A DNA stretch of 64,000 bases, taken from the NCBI RefSeq assembly GCF_027943725.1, contig NZ_AP025696.1, positions 1,465,501 to 1,529,500 of the forward strand, given 5' to 3'. This DNA is from Nitrosophilus kaiyonis (GTDB lineage Bacteria > Campylobacterota > Campylobacteria > Campylobacterales > Nitratiruptoraceae). The notes beneath the pieces were generated by a model that saw only the letters and a list, made by a program, of their open reading frames with translations, ran no database searches and had not been told where the DNA came from. The translations under genes were made by a program, and so were the position numbers. Shown here in pieces: positions 44,329-52,701 of this stretch (positions are counted from its first letter, which is position 1; every line of letters begins with the position of its first letter).

Positions 44329-46536
44329 TTATAAATCTCTTTCTATCTCTTTTTTAAATGTATTAAAATAGATATCTTTTAATTTTTCAATATCCATCTC
44401 AATATCACAAAGAGTAAATTTATTGCCACCTATAGTTCCAAGAGGAATAGCACTAATACCTATCTCATTTGCAAGCTCTTCAATAGCATGCATATTTTTT
44501 GGTTCAATCTCAACTAAAGCTCTAGAAAAAGTCTCGCTAAAAATTTCTCTGCTATCTTCAAAGCAGAAATTTCCTAAAAATCCATATCCACTTATTGCAG
44601 ACATTTTTGCTAAAGAGATTGCAATCCCCCCTACTCCAACATCTTTTGCAGCTTTTAATAATCCTTTTTCATTTGCTTTTAAAACAAATTGCCAAAGTTT
44701 TAACTCTTTTTCATAATCAATTTTTGGTAAAACTCCTGCAACTTTTCCAAATAGCTCTTTTAAATAAAGACTTCCTCCAAACTCTTTTTCGGTATCTCCT
44801 ATTATATAAACGATATCTTCTTCTTTCTGAAATATAGAAGGCAATACTTTTTCTTGATAGTCATTTACTCCAACCATTGCTATTGTTGGTGTTGGATAGA
44901 CACTTACACCATTTGTTTCATTATAAAGTGACACATTTCCACTAACAACTGGAGTATTCAAAGCTTTACAAGCCTCTTTAATACCTTCTGTTCCTTGAGC
45001 AAATTGCCACATAACTTCAGGATTTTCTGGATTTCCATAATTTAGACAATCTGTTATAGCAAGTGGTTTTGCTCCACTCATTGCAACATTTCTACCAGCT
45101 GCCATTACAGCTGCAGCTGCACCACCTTTTGGATCGATATAACAATATCTTGGATTACATTTACTGCTCATTGCTATAGCTTTTTTATTCTCTTTAACTC
45201 TTATAACACTTGCATCTAAACTTCCTGGATGTTTTACAGTGTTTGTTTGAACCATAGAGTCATACTGCTCATAAATCCAAGCTTTATTAACAACTTCTAA
45301 AGAGCTAAAAAGTTTTTCAAATGCTTCTTGATTATCAATATGAGGTACTGTATCAATAGATACCTCTTTAATATATTCAAGATACTCCGGTTTTTTTGTT
45401 GGACGATCAAGTTCTGGAGCCTCTTCACTAACTGGAACAACTGGTACTTCTGCCACTTTTTCTCCATGCCAAAAAAGCTCCATTAAACCAGTATCAGTAA
45501 CCTCTCCAATAACTTCAGCATCTAAATCCCATTTTCTAAAAATCTCTAAAACTTTTTCTTCTGTTCCTTTTTTAGCACAAATTAACATTCTCTCTTGAGA
45601 TTCAGACAGCATAAGTTCATAAGGAGTCATCCCCTCTTCTCTCATAGGGACCCTGTCAAGATACATCTTCATTCCACTTCCAGCACGACCAGCCATTTCA
45701 AAACTGCTTGAAGTAAGACCGGCTGCTCCCATATCCTGGATACCAACAACGAAATCAGTCTTAAATAGCTCTAAACATGCTTCAAGTAAAAGTTTTTCTG
45801 TAAAAGGATCTCCTACTTGAACTGTTGGACGAAGAGATTTTGACTCTTCAGTAAAACTATCACTACTCATAACAGCTCCACCAAGCCCATCACGCCCAGT
45901 TTTACTTCCAACATAGATAACTGGGTTTCCAACACCTTCCGCTCTTCCATAAAAAATCTCATCTTTTTTACAGATTCCAAGAGTAAAAGCATTTACTAAA
46001 ATATTGCCATTATAACACTCATCAAATGTAGTTTCCCCTCCAATGGTTGGTACTCCCATACAGTTGCCATAACCGCCAATTCCTTCAACTACACCTCTTA
46101 CTAAATATCTTTGATGAGCTCCAATTTTATCATCTCTTTTTACATCGCCAAATCTTAGAGCATTTAGATTTGCAACAGGTCTTGCTCCCATTGTAAAAAC
46201 ATCTCTTAAAATTCCACCAACTCCAGTTGCAGCCCCTTGATATGGCTCAATAAAACTTGGATGGTTGTGGCTCTCCATCTTAAAAACTGCAGCTATTCCA
46301 TCACCTATATCAATAACACCTGCATTTTCTCCCGGTCCTTGGATGACCCAAGGAGCTTTGGTAGGAAAACCTTTTAGATATTTTTTGCTAGATTTGTATG
46401 AGCAGTGTTCACTCCACATTGCGCTAAATATACCAATCTCTACAAGATTTGGCTCTCTACCTAATATATCTTTTATATGTTTGTAATCCTCTTTTGTTAA
46501 TTTATGGGCTTTTAAAATCTCATCAATATTTTCCAT
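44329..46536 (-). CDS. purL: Phosphoribosylformylglycinamidine synthase subunit PurL
   Basis: The 735-residue small-type PurL, which works with PurS and PurQ (not in this window) in the fourth step of purine synthesis. Family motifs are present: [46 protein letters not shown] and [23 protein letters not shown] precedes the ATG. It is transcribed alone towards pfkA and shares its terminator region. purH lies 19 kb away, so the purine genes are scattered. Confidence 0.96.
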   Translation of the reverse strand: MENIDEILKAHKLTKEDYKHIKDILGREPNLVEIGIFSAMWSEHCSYKSSKKYLKGFPTKAPWVIQGPGENAGVIDIGDGIAAVFKMESHNHPSFIEPYQGAATGVGGILRDVFTMGARPVANLNALRFGDVKRDDKIGAHQRYLVRGVVEGIGGYGNCMGVPTIGGETTFDECYNGNILVNAFTLGICKKDEIFYGRAEGVGNPVIYVGSKTGRDGLGGAVMSSDSFTEESKSLRPTVQVGDPFTEKLLLEACLELFKTDFVVGIQDMGAAGLTSSSFEMAGRAGSGMKMYLDRVPMREEGMTPYELMLSESQERMLICAKKGTEEKVLEIFRKWDLDAEVIGEVTDTGLMELFWHGEKVAEVPVVPVSEEAPELDRPTKKPEYLEYIKEVSIDTVPHIDNQEAFEKLFSSLEVVNKAWIYEQYDSMVQTNTVKHPGSLDASVIRVKENKKAIAMSSKCNPRYCYIDPKGGAAAAVMAAGRNVAMSGAKPLAITDCLNYGNPENPEVMWQFAQGTEGIKEACKALNTPVVSGNVSLYNETNGVSVYPTPTIAMVGVNDYQEKVLPSIFQKEEDIVYIIGDTEKEFGGSLYLKELFGKVAGVLPKIDYEKELKLWQFVLKANEKGLLKAAKDVGVGGIAISLAKMSAISGYGFLGNFCFEDSREIFSETFSRALVEIEPKNMHAIEELANEIGISAIPLGTIGGNKFTLCDIEMDIEKLKDIYFNTFKKEIERDL

Positions 46537-46602
46537 CTTTATCCCTTAAAAATTTTTCTATATTTTACAAAAATATATATTTAGTTAAGCTAAACATACA
46601 AT

Positions 46603-49179
46603 TTAAGGCTCATAATATAAAATCACTGGCTCAGAAAAGTTAGGCACATCATCATATGTAAAAACTGCATAATATTTTGCTATTTTTGTATTTCCAAATT
46701 TATCATATGTATAATTATCACGTCCAGCATAAAGTTTTACACCATCATATGGATTACGCGGTGGATGAAATCTATTTCTTACAACATAAGCTCCAACAAA
46801 ATCTTCATCTTTTGGATTTTCCCAAGTTAATTTCACCATATTTTTTTCAATTTTTGCTTTTAGATTTTTAATTTTATCTACAGGATTTTTTCTCTTTTTA
46901 ATATATTTTATAACCAGTTTTACAACATTTGGACTATTCTTATCAAACCAGTTTATAATATGATTTTTTGTAAAGGATGCTTTTGTTGGTCTTATTATAG
47001 ATGATGCAACTTGGTTTTTTTTATGTAGGTTTTCAAGCTCTATTTTGCTTGCACTATCAAAAAGAAAGTAACTTGTACTCTCTTTTTGTAACTCCTCTTC
47101 ACTTACTTCATAATCAATAAATCCCAAAGATTTTCTTTTTTGAATATTTTCATAATTTATATCTTTTAGATCCACAAACTCTATCAAATATCTTATATCT
47201 TCACCACTTTTTTTAATTCCTATATTGTGTATTTTTATATAAGACTCAGTTATAACTGTTTTATCAGCTTCAGGAAGAGTTGATAGGTCAAACTCCATAT
47301 ATCCATATACAACTTTTCCATCTTTATCAAATCCACAAGATAGGTTATCTACAACTATCTCTTTTTCATAAACTGTTGATAGATTGAGTGGTTCTATTTC
47401 AAGGGTTGTAGAAGGAATTGTATATTTTATATCAAGATGTGGCCTATAATGTATTCCTCCGCCAAAAGGACCATATCCCAAATCAAACATCATCATTTGA
47501 GAATCAGCTCCAAGAGGCAGCTTTTTTGGTCCTTGCATTCTAAAAATTACTTCGCCTTTTTTTATCTGCTCTTGTAATAGTTTTCTCTCATATTCATTAA
47601 AATTCCAAGTATTCCATATTCCTTGAGTTAGTTTTTGTGATGGAACAGTTTCGCCAAGTGTTTGGATAATTTTTGCATTATGAATAGATTCAAAATCGCT
47701 TAAATTTTTTATATCTTCTATAAAACTTATACTCCACTCTCCATACTTTTCTATTTTTACATTTACTCTATTTAATGGGTATAAACTAATTTTTGCCTCT
47801 TTAATAATTGCATTTTTTGGAATAGAGTTTAATTTGAATTTCATTACTCCATAACTAACCCCAAGCGTTTTATTTACTCCAACAAATAAAGAGTTTTTTC
47901 CAAAATGTTCAGGATTTTTAGTAGAGTTTTGAGCAACATAACCAATATCGTTTGGATTTGGAAAAATGTTTCTAAAAAACTCATCTCTTTCTAAATTTGT
48001 CATAACTTTTATTTGAGGAGCAAAAGGGCCTTTGATTTTAGTTAAGCTATCAACTGCTCTAATATAATAAAAATATAGTTTTCCACTCTCTCTATCTCTG
48101 TCTAAAAACTCCAAATTTTTTGTTGTTGCTATCAATGAGTGCTCACGGCATGATTCTTTATGCTCATCTGTTCTATATATTTCAAAATATACATCAGGAT
48201 AATTTTGTAAATCATAATCCCATTTTAAATGAACACAGTTGCTAATTACCTCTTTTATTGAAAAATTTTCTACTCTGGGTGGAGCGTTTTTTGAGTAGTT
48301 GTGAGCCTCATTTAATGCATATAAAAGTGCAGGAATATTCTCATCAATCGATTCACTCATATTTTGTAAGAAATCTGGAATATTTCTTGTTCCAACCTCT
48401 ACAACACTAGCTAAAATCCCTTTTGAATAGTAATACTCTCTTCCACTTCCACTTATAAGTTTTGCAGGAGGTTTTCCTCTGTGGATACCATATTTTCTTT
48501 TAGTAACTTTGCTTATTTCAAAATTCATATTTGCACATAAAACATTTAAATCTGTCCCTTCAATTTCTGCTTCGTGGTTAAATTTATGAGCTGGGAAAAA
48601 CACATTTCCTTGAGAGTGGTAATCAAGAGCAATAGTAATATTTGGATGAGAATCAACAAACTTTTTTATAGCTTTTGTTTCAGGCTCACTAAAAGGCTCA
48701 GGTCCTCCATAGATATTTGATGAATAGTTTGTGCTTTTTACCCATCCTACACTAAAATTTCTATTTAAATCCACACCATAACTTCCATCAGGATTTTTTC
48801 TTCTATTTTTTCTCCAAAATGAATAATGATTTCTTGAATACTCAAATCCATCTGGATTTAATACAGGAACGATATATAGAGTGTTTTTAGATAGAGCACT
48901 TATTACTCTTGGGTCTTTTTTATGATTTTTTAAAATATAATCTATAAAAGCAACCGCCAATTCATTTCCTATCCACTCTCTTGCATGAATTGTTCCTGTA
49001 TATAAAAGGGCTGGTTTTAAATCTGCAAACTCAACATCTAAGCTAATAGTTGCTAAAATAATATCTCTATTTTCCCAAGTTTTTCCTATACTTTGAATTT
49101 TTATAAGGTGTGGATACTCTTTTACTTTTTTTTCTAAAAAATCAATAGTGTCTTGGTATGATTTATATTGATGTTTCAA
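46603..49179 (-). CDS. M14 zinc carboxypeptidase with DNRLRE-like and Fn3-like domains
   Basis: An 858-residue protein. The M14 carboxypeptidase domain (1-300) has the zinc motif HARE (His65, Glu68), GVDLNRNF (Arg140), DYHSQG (His188) and the catalytic Glu261 in VVEVGT. A hand alignment puts Arg247 at the S1' pocket position, which would favour acidic C-terminal residues. Then come an Fn3-like domain (about 305-400), two DNRLRE-like beta domains (about 415-760) and a last Fn3-like domain (770-858). No signal peptide is seen, which is odd for such an architecture. The start is TTG with AAAAGGAG before it, inside the end of the ATP-grasp gene. Confidence 0.82.
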   Translation of the reverse strand: MKHQYKSYQDTIDFLEKKVKEYPHLIKIQSIGKTWENRDIILATISLDVEFADLKPALLYTGTIHAREWIGNELAVAFIDYILKNHKKDPRVISALSKNTLYIVPVLNPDGFEYSRNHYSFWRKNRRKNPDGSYGVDLNRNFSVGWVKSTNYSSNIYGGPEPFSEPETKAIKKFVDSHPNITIALDYHSQGNVFFPAHKFNHEAEIEGTDLNVLCANMNFEISKVTKRKYGIHRGKPPAKLISGSGREYYYSKGILASVVEVGTRNIPDFLQNMSESIDENIPALLYALNEAHNYSKNAPPRVENFSIKEVISNCVHLKWDYDLQNYPDVYFEIYRTDEHKESCREHSLIATTKNLEFLDRDRESGKLYFYYIRAVDSLTKIKGPFAPQIKVMTNLERDEFFRNIFPNPNDIGYVAQNSTKNPEHFGKNSLFVGVNKTLGVSYGVMKFKLNSIPKNAIIKEAKISLYPLNRVNVKIEKYGEWSISFIEDIKNLSDFESIHNAKIIQTLGETVPSQKLTQGIWNTWNFNEYERKLLQEQIKKGEVIFRMQGPKKLPLGADSQMMMFDLGYGPFGGGIHYRPHLDIKYTIPSTTLEIEPLNLSTVYEKEIVVDNLSCGFDKDGKVVYGYMEFDLSTLPEADKTVITESYIKIHNIGIKKSGEDIRYLIEFVDLKDINYENIQKRKSLGFIDYEVSEEELQKESTSYFLFDSASKIELENLHKKNQVASSIIRPTKASFTKNHIINWFDKNSPNVVKLVIKYIKKRKNPVDKIKNLKAKIEKNMVKLTWENPKDEDFVGAYVVRNRFHPPRNPYDGVKLYAGRDNYTYDKFGNTKIAKYYAVFTYDDVPNFSEPVILYYEP

Positions 49180-50590
49180 TTTTCTCCTTTTTAAATTCTT
49201 CCCAGGCTTTTAAAAGTTTTGAGAGAGTTTTATCCTTTATACCTTTAATCTCTAATAAACTATCTGGATTATTATCAAGTTCAAAAGCTATATTAAAAGC
49301 ATCAATTTGCTCTAAAATTTTTTTATATTTTTTCTTACCAAGACTCTCTTTCAAAAACTCTTTAATATCTTCTTCAGTATAGTTTATAGGCTCCTCATCA
49401 CTTACCTCTTCAAAAATATGCTCTTCGCTAGATTGCAGTCTTGCTTTTTTTTCTTTTTTTGGTTTTTCATTCCAAAAGCCTTTGCATTTTTTTGTAAAAT
49501 CATACTTTTCACTTGGCCACTCTTCATAATCTCTATCTTCAGTATTGAGCATAGGATACTCTTCATCAAGCTCCCATATTTTATGAGTCTCTCCGCTCTC
49601 ATCCATTTTTTGTTTATTTAAAAAGTATGCTCCATCAAAACTTGGCGTATATCTTCCAAAAGTTATATATCTCATTGTTCTAAGAAGCGAGCTATCTATC
49701 TTTCCAAGCTCTTCCCAGTTATAAACAGGAATATTTGGCTTTGGAAATCTACCATTACTTAGTTTCCACATCAAATATTGCCCTATCCAATCTCTAATAT
49801 ATGGAAATGCAGCAAATGCAGTAGCACACTCAAGTATTCTATATTTACCATCCTCTTTTCCAACGGCTATATCACAAGCCCAATACTCTGCATTTGCAGC
49901 TTTGCTAACCTTTACAGCCAGATCCAAAACCCCTTTTGGAACATCCATATAATCCATACTGCCGCCTTGGCTTGTATTTGTCAGCCAGTGCCCTTTTGGA
50001 GGTCTTCTCCAAAATGCGCAAACCGGTTTATGTCCGATTAACATCACTCTAATATCTGCACTCATAGGAACAAAATCTTGAACATAAATTGGACAATATT
50101 TTTTACTCTCTAAAAGCTCTTTAGCCTCTTCAAAACTGTCAACCTTATGTACATAATATCCACCATAGTTGCTTGGACCATAACTTCTTTTTATAATTTT
50201 TGGATATGTTGTATTTTTTAAAAACTCCATCCCCTCTTTTTTATCATAAAAGATATAGGTTTTTGGCACCGGAATATCATATTTCCAACAAAATCTTGTA
50301 ACATTTTCTTTACTTTTATTGGCAAACTGTGCATCAAGGCTTGGGATAAATCTTACGTTTGGAAGCTCTCTAGCAATTTTTCTAAAGGTCTCATATGCCG
50401 TTGCTGGAATATTTCCAATTAAAACATCAATCTTTTTCTTCTTCACCTCTTTTATAAATCGCTCTTCATCACCTTTCCAGTGATAGACAACTGTCTCTAT
50501 TTTATCCGGCCAACCTCTAAAGTTGCTCCTATCAAAAAATCTAAGCACATAATCTAGATATAATAGCCCTATTTTAGGAAGCTTTTTCAT
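49163..50590 (-). CDS. RimK-like ATP-grasp protein fused to a helix-hairpin-helix
   Basis: A 475-residue ATP-grasp protein. The N-terminal Rossmann-like part (1-95) precedes the ATP-grasp fold: YPKIIKRSYGPSNYGG, VQDFVPMSADIRVM, the RimK-like HWLTNTSQGGS and metal residues Asp240 (ACDIAV) and Glu254 (ILECATAF). The usual ExN metal Asn is absent (Glu-Cys-Ala). A linker rich in Lys/Glu leads to a helix-hairpin-helix (DSLLEIKGIKDKTLSKLL, 444-461), normally a DNA-binding or protein-docking unit. It overlaps the second ATP-grasp gene (ATGA) upstream and the M14 gene by 17 bases. The ligated substrates are unknown. Confidence 0.8.
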   Translation of the reverse strand: MKKLPKIGLLYLDYVLRFFDRSNFRGWPDKIETVVYHWKGDEERFIKEVKKKKIDVLIGNIPATAYETFRKIARELPNVRFIPSLDAQFANKSKENVTRFCWKYDIPVPKTYIFYDKKEGMEFLKNTTYPKIIKRSYGPSNYGGYYVHKVDSFEEAKELLESKKYCPIYVQDFVPMSADIRVMLIGHKPVCAFWRRPPKGHWLTNTSQGGSMDYMDVPKGVLDLAVKVSKAANAEYWACDIAVGKEDGKYRILECATAFAAFPYIRDWIGQYLMWKLSNGRFPKPNIPVYNWEELGKIDSSLLRTMRYITFGRYTPSFDGAYFLNKQKMDESGETHKIWELDEEYPMLNTEDRDYEEWPSEKYDFTKKCKGFWNEKPKKEKKARLQSSEEHIFEEVSDEEPINYTEEDIKEFLKESLGKKKYKKILEQIDAFNIAFELDNNPDSLLEIKGIKDKTLSKLLKAWEEFKKEKIETSI

Positions 50591-51489
50591 TTTTTATCCT
50601 TTATTTTTTTATTTATCAATTCAACTATTTTTTCTATTTTTTTATCATTAAAATTTAAACCCAATTTTTCTTGTTCTGGAGTTGCAAATGCAGGAATTCC
50701 ATTTACCTCTAAAACAACATACTCTTCATGCTCTCTATCATAAATAATATCTACCCCTGCAATTTCGATATTTAGCGCTTTTGCAGCTCTTTTTGCTAAA
50801 TTAATTACCTCTTCATCGCAATCTCTTACAATAACACTTCCTCCACTTGTAACATTGGTTCTCCAATCACCTTTTTTTGCTTTTCTTCCATAACAAGCAA
50901 TAAATTCTCCATCAACTAAATCTACTCTAAAATCACTACCATCATAATCAATAAACTTTTCTATATAGAAAAATCTCAAATCTGTCTGATTTAAAAAAGG
51001 TAAAATCATATCAAGTTTATCTTTACTATCAACAAGAGCCATTCCTAAACCGCCCCATCCGTCAACAGTTTTAAAAACAGCTTTTCCCCATTCTAAAACT
51101 TTGTTTCGAATAGTTTCTATATCTTCTCTATGGCATAAAAAATAGTCTGCTGTTTTAATACCATTTTTTCTTAATATATCATTTGTTTTAAATTTATCTT
51201 CACTGATACTAAATGCACTAAAATTATTAATACATGTGATATGCTTATCTAACTGTTCATACATGTATACTTGATATTTTGTCTGCTCACCTGCGTTATA
51301 ACTAAAAAAGCAGTCAAGCTCATACATATTTATTCCATTTAATAATATTTTTCCATTTTCCGCTATGGCATATCGTAAATTTAATCCTGTAAATACTTTA
51401 TGAGAATAATCTTGGAGTCTATTTACAAGCTTTTTTTGAATAATATCTCCTCCCCCATTTTGATACATCCATATGCCAACATTTGCCAT
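50587..51489 (-). CDS. RimK-like ATP-grasp ligase
   Basis: A 300-residue ATP-grasp enzyme of the RimK/glutathione-synthetase-like group, which joins a carboxylate to an amine with ATP. ATP-binding Lys and Gly loop are in AVFKTVDGWGGLGM (137-150). DFRVDLVDGEF, KGDWRTNVTSGGS and the metal triad Asp247 (AGVDII), Glu261 and Asn263 (LEVNGIPAF) are all intact. It looks fully active, unlike its larger neighbour. It heads the operon with the ATP-grasp-HhH and M14 genes. AAAGGAT precedes the ATG. Substrate unknown; glutamate is a guess from the family and the peptidases beside it. Confidence 0.85.
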   Translation of the reverse strand: MANVGIWMYQNGGGDIIQKKLVNRLQDYSHKVFTGLNLRYAIAENGKILLNGINMYELDCFFSYNAGEQTKYQVYMYEQLDKHITCINNFSAFSISEDKFKTNDILRKNGIKTADYFLCHREDIETIRNKVLEWGKAVFKTVDGWGGLGMALVDSKDKLDMILPFLNQTDLRFFYIEKFIDYDGSDFRVDLVDGEFIACYGRKAKKGDWRTNVTSGGSVIVRDCDEEVINLAKRAAKALNIEIAGVDIIYDREHEEYVVLEVNGIPAFATPEQEKLGLNFNDKKIEKIVELINKKIKDKK

Positions 51490-51513
51490 ATAAATCCTTT
51501 AAGATTTTTTTCT

Positions 51514-51520
51514 TATAATA
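51514..51520. promoter_or_regulatory. Divergent promoter core between ATP-grasp operon and M20 gene
   Basis: TATAAT at 51514-51519 on the plus strand lies 31 bases upstream of the M20 ATG and follows a T-rich run, a common form of Campylobacterota sigma70 promoter. The same bases read TATTAT on the minus strand, 25 bases from the ATP-grasp ATG. With only 61 bases between the two genes, the promoters must overlap, so the two sides are probably regulated together. Confidence 0.45.
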
Positions 51521-51550
51521 CTTAAAATGATATTTAAAAAGGTTTAAAGT

Positions 51551-52630
51551 ATGTATGATTTTAGTGAATTAGCTGAACTTATAAATATAAACTCATATAC
51601 AAAAAATAAAGATGGAGTTGATAAAAATGGACAAATAATGAGAGAAAAGTTTGAAAAACTTGGATTTAAAACAACTGTTTATAAAAGAGAAAATATTGGA
51701 AATCATCTTCTTTTTCAATCTCCAAAAAAAGATGGAAAAAAAATGCTTTTACTTGGTCATTTAGATACTGTATTTCCGCTTGGAAGTTTTGAAGAGTTTA
51801 GTGAAGATGAAGAGTGGATTTATGGGCCTGGGGTTTGCGATATGAAAGGCGGAAATATGGTTATGGTTGAAGCGTTAAGAAGGCAGAAGGAAATTTTTAA
51901 TATAGATGTTTTGCTTGTTAGTGATGAAGAGACAGGAAGTGAGGATTCAAAAAATCTTACATATAATTTAGCGAAAAATTACGATTACTGTTTAGTTTTT
52001 GAAGCTGCTGGAAAGAATGATGAGATAGTTACCGCAAGAAAAGGAATAGCAACATTTTATATAGATATAATTGGAAAAGCTGCTCATGCTGGAAACTGCT
52101 ATACTCAAGGAGCAGATGCAAATCAAGAAGCAGCTCATAAGATTTTAGCACTTTCTCATTTAACAGATTTAAATAATCATACAACTGTAAATGTTGGGAA
52201 AATTGAGGGTGGAATTGGAGCAAATACTATAAGTCCATATGCAAAATTGATTTGTGAAGCAAGATTTGTAAGTGCTAAAGAGAGAGATAGAGTCTTTGAT
52301 GAGATAAATGAGATAGTTAACACATCTTTTATTAAAGATACAAATTCTACATTAAGTGGCGGACTTCAAAGAGATGTTATGGAAGAAACTAGTGAGCAGT
52401 TAAATTTTATAAAAAAGTTAGAAAAATGGAGTGGAAAGAAACTACTCACAGAAAAAAGAGGCGGAGGAAGTGATGCAAACATTGCAGCCAGTGCTGGATG
52501 TATTACTTTAGATGGATTTGGTCCATATGGAGATGGAGATCATACTATTCATGAAAGAGCAAGCAAAAAAAGTTATATTGATAGAATAGAATTAGTTAGT
52601 AAAATATTTTCAGAATTTATAAAAAATTAA
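51551..52630 (+). CDS. M20 family carboxypeptidase, glutamate carboxypeptidase-like
   Basis: A 359-residue M20 metallopeptidase closest by eye to carboxypeptidase G2. Metal ligands and base are in LLGHLDTVFP, GPGVCDMKGGN and SDEETGSED. The dimer/lid domain follows with TARKGIATF, GKAAHAGN and ANTISP. The final RGGGSDANIAA and DGDHTIHERA complete the active site. CPG2-type enzymes remove C-terminal glutamate from folates or peptides. No signal peptide is seen, so it acts in the cytoplasm. It is divergent from the two ATP-grasp and M14 genes over a shared 61-base promoter region. Confidence 0.87.
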   Translation: MYDFSELAELININSYTKNKDGVDKNGQIMREKFEKLGFKTTVYKRENIGNHLLFQSPKKDGKKMLLLGHLDTVFPLGSFEEFSEDEEWIYGPGVCDMKGGNMVMVEALRRQKEIFNIDVLLVSDEETGSEDSKNLTYNLAKNYDYCLVFEAAGKNDEIVTARKGIATFYIDIIGKAAHAGNCYTQGADANQEAAHKILALSHLTDLNNHTTVNVGKIEGGIGANTISPYAKLICEARFVSAKERDRVFDEINEIVNTSFIKDTNSTLSGGLQRDVMEETSEQLNFIKKLEKWSGKKLLTEKRGGGSDANIAASAGCITLDGFGPYGDGDHTIHERASKKSYIDRIELVSKIFSEFIKN

Positions 52631-52701
52631 TAATATAGAATATATTATTAAAATTTATATTTAAATAATTTTGTATTAGTCTTTTTTCGTGGAAGGACAG
52701 A

